Source: Epithemia pelagica
Taxonomy: Eukaryota > Bacillariophyta > Bacillariophyceae > Surirellales > Surirellaceae
Direction of reading: 5' to 3'
DNA length: 64,000 bases
NCBI GenBank assembly: GCA_946965045.2
Contig: OX337234.1
Coordinates: forward strand, 2,480,001 to 2,544,000
Every line of letters starts with the position of its first letter. The first letter of the stretch is position 1. Both the position numbers and the translations under genes were made by a program. Under the pieces are notes generated by a model, which was not told where the DNA came from, made no database searches, and saw only the letters and a list, made by a program, of their open reading frames with translations. This document shows positions 19,898-29,840 of this stretch, piece after piece.

Positions 19898-21619
19898 TTA
19901 AGCAAACTCATTTACGCTGTCATCGGAAGGATGAACGCGGAAGAGAGCTGCTGTGAGATAGTTTCCCGCTGGAGATGATATCGGAGACTGGGTATGACAG
20001 GGTGCCGCGCCGGAGACTCGCAACAAGGTTATTTCACGTCCTGCCGCTTGTGCAGCACCTTGTACGACATTCAAGAAGTATTGACCGCCGTCCTTTTGCG
20101 TCATTGCCGCCGAACAGGTACAGGTCATTAACAAGCCTCCATTGATTGGATCAATAACCTTGATTGCATCCCGATTTAACGCATGATACTTTCGGCTTGC
20201 CTTGTCCAGAGAACTCATACTTGGAGCAAGCTTTGGTGGATCTAAAACCACAACATCGAAAAACGATTCTTGAGTTTCGTGAATTTGTTGCAGATAGTTG
20301 GTAATATCCGCCCGTATAAACTCGACTTTGTCGTCCGAGATGCCATTCAGTTCCGCATTGTTCCTGCAGGTTTCAATAGCGTCCGCCGAGGAATCCACTC
20401 CTGTTGCATGATAGCAACCGCCGTTGAGAATCGCATTCATCGAAAATCCACCGTGATAGCAGCACAAATCCAAGACCCGCTTGTCGCGGCAATACGTGGT
20501 TGCCACGTACAATCTATTTTCGCGTTGATCGCAATACACACTGGTCTTTTGGACATCACGTCGGTATGGCCACGTTGCGTATTTGATTCCATTCTCCGTA
20601 CAAACGACCATAGTGTCCTGTTTTGTTTCATCCTCCTCTTCAACTTCGCTCTGACTTTTATATCCGTCCTGTTCAAGGCGTGATGGCGTTGTCTTCCAAA
20701 TCCACTTCATGTCCGGTTTGTCTTTCGCAAACACGGCCTCCAGACTGGAAAGAATGGTCGATTTGTGAACTTCACACCAGGCAGCACTGCTCATAATGAC
20801 TGCTGTTTCTCCTCCAATTACATCGATCGCTAACCCGGACAGCTGATCCCCTTCACCATTCAAAAGACGGTAAGTGTCTGTATTCAAGAATGGGGTTGCA
20901 ATAGCACCTGTCGGTACACTCTCGTCTCTGGTGATCTGCATGGACTTTCTCGTTTCCCAGGCCTTTTTGAGTTGATACCGTAGAATGAGCGAAAGGGCTT
21001 GGCTTTCCGAGTGTCCACTGTCTTCGTTGATCGCTCCAAGCAAATCCTTGTATTGTTTCTTGGACACGAGAAATCGATGACAAAGCATTCGCACCCTATA
21101 CAAGGAGTTTGGATTGTACACTCCCCAGCCAATCAACGTAGCGGATTTTCCAGCACGATTGCCTTTTTGGTCCTTTCGGCCGTTGGCCTCCTCTTCCACT
21201 TTTACTTGAACCAGTTGTCCAATCGAAAGCTCTGTATCCTTTTGCTCCTCTGTCGTTTGGACCCGTTGAATCGTCTTGGAAAAGATCAGTTGGTTTCCAT
21301 TTCGAAACGATCTGGACTGAGGATTCCGTTTGAGTATGACACTAAGGAGCCATTCATTGTTATCCTTTCCACTCTGTTTTGCCTTGAAGTTTCTTGGTTC
21401 TGATCGGCTAGCATCGGGGGCCACCGAAAAGAGCCGTTGCCCCTGCCGGCACGACGGATTGCCTTGGTGTCTGCCGATTCGTACAAAGTATCGATGTTGC
21501 TGATGAAACGCAGACGTGCAAAATTCCAGGCAGCAAGTCATTGTAAGCATAGCAGCGAGGAAGGCAACCTGTAGGTGTGAAATAAGCAGTGATGATCCAG
21601 TTTGCATCATGGCGACCAT
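19898..21619 (-). CDS. RlmI-like rRNA (cytosine-C5) methyltransferase, plastid-targeted
   Basis: ATG 21619 gives 573 residues (M-M-Q at 21610 is an alternative). The N-terminus is a signal peptide (LLISHLQVAFLAAMLTMTCC) followed by C-T-S-A-F, close to the ASAF cleavage motif of diatom plastid preproteins, then a basic transit-like stretch. The mature part has a PUA-like region (TLIGWGVYNPNSLYRVRML) and an RlmI linker (KTSVYCDQRENR). The Rossmann methyltransferase domain follows: motif I VLDLCCYHGGFSMNA, an acidic residue after strand 2 (GVDSSADAIE), motif IV VVVLDPPKLAP and motif VI MTCTCSAAM with the expected cysteines. Bacterial RlmI methylates C1962 of 23S rRNA (family knowledge). A plastid 23S rRNA target is inferred. 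Divergent from the gene at 21884. Confidence 0.88.
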   Translation of the reverse strand: MVAMMQTGSSLLISHLQVAFLAAMLTMTCCLEFCTSAFHQQHRYFVRIGRHQGNPSCRQGQRLFSVAPDASRSEPRNFKAKQSGKDNNEWLLSVILKRNPQSRSFRNGNQLIFSKTIQRVQTTEEQKDTELSIGQLVQVKVEEEANGRKDQKGNRAGKSATLIGWGVYNPNSLYRVRMLCHRFLVSKKQYKDLLGAINEDSGHSESQALSLILRYQLKKAWETRKSMQITRDESVPTGAIATPFLNTDTYRLLNGEGDQLSGLAIDVIGGETAVIMSSAAWCEVHKSTILSSLEAVFAKDKPDMKWIWKTTPSRLEQDGYKSQSEVEEEDETKQDTMVVCTENGIKYATWPYRRDVQKTSVYCDQRENRLYVATTYCRDKRVLDLCCYHGGFSMNAILNGGCYHATGVDSSADAIETCRNNAELNGISDDKVEFIRADITNYLQQIHETQESFFDVVVLDPPKLAPSMSSLDKASRKYHALNRDAIKVIDPINGGLLMTCTCSAAMTQKDGGQYFLNVVQGAAQAAGREITLLRVSGAAPCHTQSPISSPAGNYLTAALFRVHPSDDSVNEFA

Positions 21620-21883
21620 TCTTTGTGGAGATTGGAAGGTCTCCAGGTTTACGAGGTAGAGGGGAAAGATCCAAAGGAGTGTATCCAAATGCAAAGATCC
21701 AAATCCGCCTCAGTCGCATATATTGTGAATGCCACCAGTTTTTTCACTCAGAGGATGACCCATCCGTTTGCCTCACAATCACAACACGTCAACTCTCTGG
21801 TGTTTGGTGTTGGCTGTGAACCATACAACGGTTGTTTCAAGTTTCTCGTTCAGGACATAAGTTCAAAATCAACTAACCCAACA

Positions 21884-24094
21884 ATGACGGAACCATCCAT
21901 TGGCGTGTCCCTGGAACTGGAACCAGAGGTCATTGAAGAGTTGAGGCGAAAGGAGGAGCGACAACGCCACGACCAAGAATACCGAACCAGCCCCCGTTCA
22001 CACGAAAATTCCGACGGAAACAGCATGGCATCTAACAATGACAGTCAAGGCGACCAGAACCATGGCGCTGAGCAACAAGAAGATTGGAGTGCCGTTCTCA
22101 TGCTGCCTCCCAATTTAAAGGAGACGAACCAAGACGAGGAAAAACAATTGGAATCCGAGTGTGCGTCCGAGGAACGTCACCAAACAGTTGAGGAAGAAGA
22201 CGACGACGATGTCCTGTCACTGACTCCCCCTCCAAACCTTCCCATTCTGTTGATAAATCTGCAGGTCCTTCTTGGGTACACACCATCCACCGCGGAGGAC
22301 GCAAAGGTGCTTCAAGGTCAGGTACGACAAGCCATGTGGGGTGCAAATTATTCCTTGTGCGAAAGCACCGCTTCGGTACCAGACCATGATAGTCCTTCGG
22401 ATGACAACAACAAAATCCAGGTGAGCCAGGAGTTTGAATCACGAGTGGCGGATCTCTTCGAAACGGGGGCAGCAAGGCATGGGGATAGCGGTAGTCGAGA
22501 TTTGCCCGTGAGCAATGGGGAAGGAAACCATTCATGGATGATCTTGGAATACCCAAAGTACTTTTGCCGTCTTCCTCCTCCTGGTCATGATCCAAAAGCG
22601 CCGAACAAGGTTCAGATTGTCAAGACAGAACGCATGTGGAAACGGCTGCTTGTTCGTAAAAACGTGGAGGTGGTGGATCGGCTGCTAGATCACTTGCGAA
22701 ATTGCAGTCGATGCCTGTCATGGAAGCTGGATTTATACAATGAAATCGGGGAATTAGCAGAACGAGAATACGCCAGTATGATGAATCGTCGGCGACGAAA
22801 AGAGCTGCGGGAATGGCGCATGGGACGTCGCAAAGAACAATTGGACCGACTATATGAAGTTCGCGAAACCTTGGAAGATCGAACTAACCTGGCACGCCTT
22901 CAATTTCAGTCTTTGGATGAAGCTCGAAGTATGCTCGTTGCAAAGAAACTTCGAGAGCTCCGAATCCAATCAGGAAAAGACGTGGGACTGGAAGCCCTTG
23001 ACTTTGACTCGACTCTGTCGTTTCAGTTCCCTACAGGTACTTTTTTGATGTCTGGAAAACGAGAAGAAGAGGACCTTGACGACGGAGGGCTCATTTTGCA
23101 TGACGACGAAGACGATTATCAAACACCATTATTTGACGAAGAAGAATACGCTTTGCCTGAGGAGGAAGAAGGACACTGCGATGATGATATTGACAACATG
23201 AAGAAAACCGAAACACCCGTTGCTGAAGATATCGATGTTATGGGACATGAATCAACAAGTCACGACAACGAGGCTACACCGGCAACCCTTGACAAGGAGT
23301 CTCTTGGTACGGTCCGAAGACAAAGAAAGGCCCTTTCGAGACCCTCGAAAGACAACGGAGAAGAAGCTGAGCATAGTAGGAAGCTGGAGATGGCACAAGA
23401 GGATGAGAAACGAATGATAGAAGCATGCACAACCGAAGAGCTTAAAGTGGCAGAAGCCTTGATGTTATCCTTAGAGGAACGCCTTGGACATGTCGATGAG
23501 TTACTAGAAAACATGCAGGAAGAGGAATGGGCAGATGAAGAAGATGGAATCGGTGACATATGCAAAGAAGATGACGACGACGATTGCTTTGTGTCCGGTG
23601 AAACTGCCAGTGGCGTTTCCTTGTTGGACCAGATTCTGGCAATGATCTTGAGTGCCGTTCCATTACCGTCGGGATCACAAGAAAACCATGGCGACCAGAA
23701 GCAGAAGCACTTGCAATATCTCCTTCGCGAACATATGGCGATTGTCAAGGGATGGAATGATTACTTTGGCCGTTTACCACCACCGATTGAGATCAAAAGT
23801 GGTACCGGCCTCCCGCAACAAGGGCTCAAGTCGGATTATTCCTCATCCCAGACCCACTCAGAGAATATCTCATCGCGCGTGCTCACACAACAACAAAACG
23901 CCAAACCGAAGAAAAGCGTATCAGAAATGAGACTCGAGTACGGGATCGACAACATGGAGACCAGCAATTGGGAAGACGATGAGGATGACGACGAGGAACA
24001 TCCGAAAGGATTGACATCTCTGTCTCTTCTTACAAAAACCAAGATGGTCTCTCTTTCACGGACTGGTGGACTTCGTCCTGGTGGCCGTGTTTGA
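21884..24094 (+). CDS. Hypothetical acidic coiled-coil protein (736 aa)
   Basis: ATG 21884 (M-T-E-P-S-I-G-V) chosen; the frame is open further upstream but overlaps the divergent methyltransferase start region. The protein is strongly acidic, with several D/E runs (EEEDDDDV, EEEYALPEEEEG, EDDEDDDEE). A basic, probably helical block of ~130 residues (roughly 245-375) contains RMWKRLLVRKNVEVVDRLLDHL, RNCSRCLSWK and RRRRKELREWRMGRRKEQLDRL and looks like the conserved core. A second block near the C-terminus, HMAIVKGWNDYFGRLPPPIE, repeats the F-x-R-L-P-P-P motif seen at residue ~228 (YFCRLPPPGHD). No known family recognised; nuclear location is a guess from charge. Confidence 0.75.
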   Translation: MTEPSIGVSLELEPEVIEELRRKEERQRHDQEYRTSPRSHENSDGNSMASNNDSQGDQNHGAEQQEDWSAVLMLPPNLKETNQDEEKQLESECASEERHQTVEEEDDDDVLSLTPPPNLPILLINLQVLLGYTPSTAEDAKVLQGQVRQAMWGANYSLCESTASVPDHDSPSDDNNKIQVSQEFESRVADLFETGAARHGDSGSRDLPVSNGEGNHSWMILEYPKYFCRLPPPGHDPKAPNKVQIVKTERMWKRLLVRKNVEVVDRLLDHLRNCSRCLSWKLDLYNEIGELAEREYASMMNRRRRKELREWRMGRRKEQLDRLYEVRETLEDRTNLARLQFQSLDEARSMLVAKKLRELRIQSGKDVGLEALDFDSTLSFQFPTGTFLMSGKREEEDLDDGGLILHDDEDDYQTPLFDEEEYALPEEEEGHCDDDIDNMKKTETPVAEDIDVMGHESTSHDNEATPATLDKESLGTVRRQRKALSRPSKDNGEEAEHSRKLEMAQEDEKRMIEACTTEELKVAEALMLSLEERLGHVDELLENMQEEEWADEEDGIGDICKEDDDDDCFVSGETASGVSLLDQILAMILSAVPLPSGSQENHGDQKQKHLQYLLREHMAIVKGWNDYFGRLPPPIEIKSGTGLPQQGLKSDYSSSQTHSENISSRVLTQQQNAKPKKSVSEMRLEYGIDNMETSNWEDDEDDDEEHPKGLTSLSLLTKTKMVSLSRTGGLRPGGRV

Positions 24095-24268
24095 GTGATC
24101 TAAACTCTTGAATCTAAAATATACTCTAGTTGTTAGCTCAAGTGGAAACTCTAGGAATCCACCAAAATATTGCAAATTCAGAAGACGGATGCTGTTCTAA
24201 TCTACAACCATATCATTATAACGGTACATTGTATTTTTGCCCCTATTCTTCATAGTCACACTCGCGAA

Positions 24269-25105
24269 TCAAGGTGAAAGACGGGGTGACCCCATTCGGA
24301 GGTAACCGGGCGACGATTTTGGTGTCGGTGAGCTCTCGTCTGTTTCTTCAGGACTGAAGTCGTTCCCACTGAGGCCCAACTTTTGAACCACTTTTTGGCG
24401 TGTCCTGTTAATCGACTTGAATTGAGTTTCAAGTGCTTTGATCTTGACATCCTTCGCTTCCGACTCGCATTCCAGATCTTCGACATTTTCGGAAAGTTGG
24501 TTTTGTTCATGAACAAGTTCGGAATTCGCCGCGCTGAGTTCTTCAACCTTGCGAGTCAGGGTTGCAATTGTCATGAGACATGCCTCTTCTGCATTCATTT
24601 CCTTGGCCTTTTCTGGAGACAAGACTTGTTGGTCTTCTTTTGTCGCGGTTGCCAATGTCTTTATCAAAGTATCGATTCGTTCTCCGTCCTTCTTTTGCGA
24701 TACTTCAATCTCTTGCTTTAAGGAGGAAACTTCTTGTCGACTTTCCTCAAGCTGGAGTTTTAGAACTTCCACCTCATGAAGTAAATCAACTACAGTTGTT
24801 TTCAAGTATTCTTCTCCCTCTTCCGGGGACCTGGAGTTGAGAATTGTCTGTACACTTGACATGTACGAGGATTTCTTGGACATGGTTGGCGATTGTGCTG
24901 GTGACGGCAACACCTTGACTCCGCAGGAAAAGAGTCGATCAATCATTACTGAGGCCTCTCGAAGCTTTGATGAGCAGGATCTTCGTTCCATTGTCGCAAT
25001 AGTTGATCCCTGGCTTGTGAGCAATGGACAATGGACACCAGAATTATGGCTCGGCTTTACTGGTGGTGCGTGGGAAGTGCGGATGCCAGTATTTTGTGAG
25101 GGCAT
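24269..25105 (-). CDS. Hypothetical coiled-coil protein (up to 278 aa)
   Basis: The frame opens at ATG 25105; a second ATG (M-E-R-R-S) at about 24991 is equally possible. Residues ~90-240 have the heptad spacing of a long coiled coil, interrupted once. The C-terminal 40 residues are Ser/Pro-rich with SP and TP pairs (SSPTPKSSPG, GSPRLSP), likely phosphorylation sites. Convergent with the acidic protein gene (175-bp gap). Coiled-coil composition gives no function. Confidence 0.6.
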   Translation of the reverse strand: MPSQNTGIRTSHAPPVKPSHNSGVHCPLLTSQGSTIATMERRSCSSKLREASVMIDRLFSCGVKVLPSPAQSPTMSKKSSYMSSVQTILNSRSPEEGEEYLKTTVVDLLHEVEVLKLQLEESRQEVSSLKQEIEVSQKKDGERIDTLIKTLATATKEDQQVLSPEKAKEMNAEEACLMTIATLTRKVEELSAANSELVHEQNQLSENVEDLECESEAKDVKIKALETQFKSINRTRQKVVQKLGLSGNDFSPEETDESSPTPKSSPGYLRMGSPRLSP

Positions 25106-25470
25106 TCGCAGCGCGCCGGCACCGCGCGTGACAGAGCGTATTCAAAAATTCTATCTAATAAAATGTTAACGACATCTACGTCCCATCCTAACGGATACAA
25201 GCTGGTTTCGCGCGCCCCATACCTAGTCTATTAAAGTACAAAAATTGTGTACAAATCTTGCCAATACTCCCTTTTTTGGCAGTACAAATTATCTCATAGT
25301 ACTCTAGCGGTGCGGACGCGGTGGAGTTTTCCGGTTCCTCACATAATTTCGTGATGGTATTCGAAAACGAAAACAACTGCCACCGCTTCAGGTCACCATA
25401 GCCGTCACATGCCGCTGGTACGTGATGTAATGCGACAGATCGATAGCATAGGTATGTCATAAACAGATTA
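25106..25470. other. Spacer before the tandem array
   Basis: No gene or repeat recognised apart from a GC-rich spot near 25110-25130 (GCAGCGCGCCGGCACCGCGC). Confidence 0.4.
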
Positions 25471-25961
25471 TCAAAAAACATCACGTACGCGGCGCCTGTA
25501 TCTCGAGAAATCGCAGCGCTTCACGACAACAACTCCAAAGTCGAGAAACTTTCGCCTCGTCCGCTGCCTCGTTTGTCTCCCCGGCTGTGTGAGGATCACA
25601 ACCACCATCGTCGCAAAACAACAACAACAACAACAATACGAACAAGAACAAGAGTACCAGCAACCTCTCGGCCACCACCAGTGCCACGAATCACAACAAC
25701 AACAACAACAACTCCAAAGGCGAGAAACTTTCGCCTCGTTCGCTGCCTCGTTCGTCTCCCCGGCTGTGTCACCATCGTCGGAAAACAACAACAAGAACAA
25801 CAACAAGAACAAGAACAACAAGAGCACTAACAGCCCCTCGGCTACCACCAGTGCCACGAATCACAACAACAACAACAACAACAAGAACAACTCCAAAGGC
25901 GAGAAACTTTCGCCTCGGCCGCTGCCTCGTTTGTCTCCCCAGCTGGGTCACCATCGCCGCA

Positions 25962-25994
<33 letters not shown>

Positions 25995-26505
25995 GAGTAC
26001 TAACAACCCCTCGGCTACTACCAGTGCCACGAATCACAACAACAACAACAAGAACAACTCCAAAGGCGAGAAACTTTTGCCTCGGCCGCTGCCTCGTTCG
26101 TCTCCCCGGCTGTGTCACCATCGACGGAAAACAACAACAACAACAACAACAACAACAAGAGTATTGTACTACCAACCCCTCGGCTACCACCAGTGCCACA
26201 AATCACAACAACAACAACAAGAACAACTCCAAAGGCGAGAAACTTTCGCCTCGTCTTCTGCCTTGTCTGTCTCCCCGCAACCTTGTCTGTCTCCCCGAGA
26301 CTCCGAATAGCAGCCAGCAATCAACTATAAAAAACATCACCTACGCAGTTCCTTTATCTCTAGAAATAGCAGTGCTTCACGTCGTGCACTGTTCTGTGGT
26401 CGCCTCGTCCGCTGCCTCGTTTGTCTCCCCGGCTGTGTGAGAGACTGTCGTCTCGTCCACTGCCTTGTCTGTCTCCCCGGCTGTGTGAGCGAGACTCCGT
26501 CAACT
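25471..26505. repeat. Tandem array of ~170-180-bp units, each with a conserved hairpin
   Basis: The block AACTCCAAA(G/T)(G/T)CGAGAAACTT begins at 25531, 25710, 25889, 26056 and 26225 (periods 179, 179, 167, 169). Each unit holds the hairpin GGCGAGAAACTTTCGCC (stem GGCGA/TCGCC; first copy altered), then 'CGCTGCCTCGTTTGTCTCCCC', a variable (CAA)n tract, and 'CTCGGCTACCACCAGTGCCACGA'-like sequence. Flanks repeat too: ACATCACGTACGC...CTCGAGAAATCGCAGCGCTTCACG at 25480-25525 matches 26331-26384. A shorter ~50-bp duplication (TGTCTCCCCGGCTGTGTGAG) follows at 26420-26490. Long polyQ/polyT frames across it are products of the CAA tracts. Confidence 0.9.
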
Positions 26506-26966
26506 ATGAGTCTCTCGCGCAAAATTCGTGAGGCATTTGAAGATCAATGCTGTCCAGAGATCTTCCCATGGACAAATCGGTGGATTGTTGATGAACAGCT
26601 TGTTCCCTTCTTGAAACAATGGGTTCCCGATTTGTCAAACGCCCAACAGATGAACCGAGCTCTGACGCGCAGTCCTGAATGGACCCTCCATTTCTCATCA
26701 ATGAATCGGAATAGTAGAGGCGTCTATCGATACACGCTGCATCGAAACCTAAATGAGAAAGAGCAAAGAAACCAAACAAAACATTTCTACTATGTTTTGT
26801 CGTGCGGGAATGAGCCACCTCCAAAATTTGATTATTCACCTGATGAGTGGCTGTCCTTCGCAAAAACGTTGACAGTCCGCATTACACAAAGGAAGAAACG
26901 CAAGAATCCTGCAACTCCAATAAGAGACGAAGAAACAGCCATGATTGCTGTATCACCACCACCACC

Positions 26967-27021
<55 letters not shown>

Positions 27022-29676
27022 CTGCCAGTCCAGGCACACCAAAATGTGGTAGCACCAGCAAGAAGTCCAAGATCCACCACCGATTTCTTCGACCAGACCT
27101 ATGTCAAGAAAATTTTTGCTGGTCCACCAGGGAGAAATGATGAAATGACAAGACAGAAGCTTGAACGGTGGGTCAAGCGTCTTATGGATGCTGAATACAA
27201 CTACAGCAATCTCTTGTCTTTGGTGAACAAGGCAGATGAATATGAACCTGCGAAAAGCTTCGTGCCAAAGATAATGGCAAGAGCAACGCTACTCCGGATC
27301 ACGTATCAGATGGCTCTGGCAACAATGGAGAAAGGCAACTACTGGAGTAATTGTTGCCAAGCTGCAATGAGTGAATTTCATCGTATGCATGGACCGGAGA
27401 CAAAAATAGTTGCTACTCACTGGCGAACAATCCAAGTCTGGAACATCCAGTTCCGAAACAATGAACGCTTCCCTCACCCCAATCCATACGTTCAGAGAGG
27501 AAGAATGCCATGCCCCTTACTATTTGAAGCATTCCCAGAAGCACAGCGCATCTTTCAATGTTGGGCAAGCAAGAACCTTGAACGGATGTCCTGTGAAATG
27601 GCGGCCACCTTCATTCGAGATGAGCTTGTTCCTAAGATCTATAACATGGAGCTAGCCGACCACGCAACTGAGGATTCAGAGGACCTGCCAACTCTGACGG
27701 AATTCAAGAGCCAACTGAAGCTGAGAACAGTGGCAGTTTCAACAGCAGCAAGATTTCTTGCATATGCAGGCCTCAAGTTTTCAGACACAAAGAAGTCGTA
27801 CTACACCGATCGGCACGAGGACCCAGACAACGTGGCACACAGAAAGCAGTTCATCGAAGACTACTTCAAGATTGAAAAGCTTGCACACCGATGGATTCAA
27901 ATCCCCATCGAGGAAGCAGTCAAACTAGAGAATGGTGACGGATGTGATTCTTCCAGCGAGAAACTGATGAAAAATGTTTGGGCCTTTGAGTTTGTGGACC
28001 CAGTGACCAACAAGCCAATGCGAGAATACCACATTGACTGTTTCCCAGAAGGCTTCGCAAAGTATGTGAAAGAGGAAAACAAGCCTTTCGGAGCAAATCT
28101 GTCACATCGTTTCCCTCCCAACCGTCGCCCTGTCATAATTGTCGGCCAAGATGAGGCAGTCTTCAAACAATGGTCATTCTCCAAGAAGTCTTGGCATGAC
28201 CACAAAGGATCTGGAACCCTTCTGCCAAAAGACGAGGGTCATAGTTTGATGCTAAGTGCATTTGTTAGTCGGGCATGGAGTTTCTGTGTGGAGAAGGAGA
28301 CCAATCTACTCAGCCGCGATATGATACAAAGGATCAATTGTCTACGGAGGGACAGTGTGCTTGGGCGTGACAAGTATTTGTCTACGGAGTCGGCAATCAA
28401 AGTGATCGGTGGTGACGACAAGCGAATTCGACAAATCACTGATGCAAGCCCATTCTGTACGTACTTTGATGTAGGTTCCAACGGTGATGGTTACTGGACC
28501 TACGATCACATGGCAGTCCAATTTGAAGACCTGGTTGATTGTTTGGTGAACATCTTCCCCGACTTTGACTTCGCGTTCTTGTTTGATCATAGCAGTGGAC
28601 ATGCAAGGAAACAGAAAGATGGTCTGAACGAGAAAAACATGAATTTTGAATGGGGTGGCGTTGCTCCGCATATGCATGAGACTGTTGTTCCGCATGTTGG
28701 GCCCTTTGCACACGCTGATCGTCTCGAGCCAGGTGCGAAGCAACGTATGGTCTACACAGACGAGGACAGTGGACCATACGCATACAAGAATACTCCTCTC
28801 ACCGATGCGCAGCGAGAGAGTATGAAGTTTGATTGTGCAACAGGAGAGAAGAAAATTCGCAAGCTTTCCAAGAAAGAACTAGTTGCTCAAATGCTTCGTC
28901 ACGACCTTGAGCAAGGGACTGGTGGCGATCATCTGAATACATACCAGTCCAAGTCCACTGCGCAACTCCAAGTTATGTCGCAAGCAAAGCAATTGCCAAC
29001 GCAAGTCCAACAAGATATAGTGGCGCAAGGGTGGCTTGGGCAACCCAAGGGTCTCTTCCAAGTTCTTTGGGAGCGTGGGTTTATTGACCCAGCAAACCTA
29101 GACAAGTACGTTAGAGACAAGCGCAAGGCATGGATGGATGCGACAGGGGAACTCAAAGATGATTGCATGGAGGAGTATCAAAAGTATTCGCTTCTGTACC
29201 TGATGGGATGTTGCGATGACTTCAAGCACGAGCTGTCAGCGCTTGAACAACTTGCAAAAGATCTTTCGGCACGGTTTGATCGCAGGATTGATGTCCACAC
29301 AACAACAAAGTACCATTGTGAACTTGCGGGTGAAGGCATTGAGTATGGGTGGGGACTTGCAAAGCGAGTCTTTCGGAGCATGACCAAGGCTGAAAAATCG
29401 AACAAGGACAAGTTTGTGCAATGTGTACGAAAGAGTGTTGCCAAAGTTTCGTTGAAAACAATGCGAAAGTTTTCAGCAAAAGCACGGCGCTACATGTTGG
29501 TGTACTTCTTGTTTGATCGACATGGAGCTGACGCAGATTTTGAAAGCAATGGTCTTTCCTACGAGGAGATCGAGAAGTACGTTAATCAGACGATGAAGAC
29601 GCATCGTTGCACCCTTGATCAAGAGCATACCTACATCCAGCAGGCTTGGAAAGAGGCGCAACAAGCTGAACCCTGA
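26506..29676 (+). CDS. DDE transposase-like protein, Tc1/mariner-IS630-like core (1056 aa)
   Basis: ATG 26506 (M-S-L-S-R-K) follows the tandem array directly; earlier in-frame codons lie inside the repeats. N-terminal ~150 residues are unrecognised, then comes a (Pro)n(Thr)n tract and a helical region with possible DNA-binding role. The catalytic core shows a first Asp in V-G-Q-D549-E-A-V-F-K-Q, and a second in F-L-F-D694-H-S-S-G-H. The third acid is probably E946 in A-G-E-G-I-E946-Y-G-W-G-L-A-K-R, which parallels N-P-I-E-x-x-W-x-x-L-K-R of Tc1/mariner. The ~250-residue D-E spacing means a large insertion, which includes GQPKGLFQVLWERGFID. All three acids are present and there is no internal stop, so it may be active. 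No terminal inverted repeats could be fixed. Confidence 0.75.
26954..27022 (+). repeat. Compound microsatellite (CAC)n(CAA)n inside the transposase gene
   Basis: About 30 bp of CAC repeats followed by about 38 bp of CAA repeats encode a run of prolines followed by a run of threonines. The same CAA unit dominates the upstream tandem array. Confidence 0.95.
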
Positions 29677-29840
29677 AACAATTTGCATGTCTCAAAGATA
29701 CATATTACATACTAGTAGTGCTCATTTAGTGTTGAATCAACTAGGTAGGTTACTAAGTTCACATGCGTACTACTGTTATGATCCTGGTCGGGATTCACAT
29801 CAAGGAGGACACATTCTTCTTCTCACGTGGATGTGAAGCG

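Noticed and set aside
25531-26250. CRISPR array
   Set aside because: Repeat units are ~170 bp with low-complexity tracts, not short identical repeats with unique spacers, and the genome is eukaryotic.
25589-26440. Long Gln/Asn/Thr-rich open frames on both strands across the tandem array
   Set aside because: They are produced by CAA/GTT repeats, exist in several frames at once and change with repeat number.
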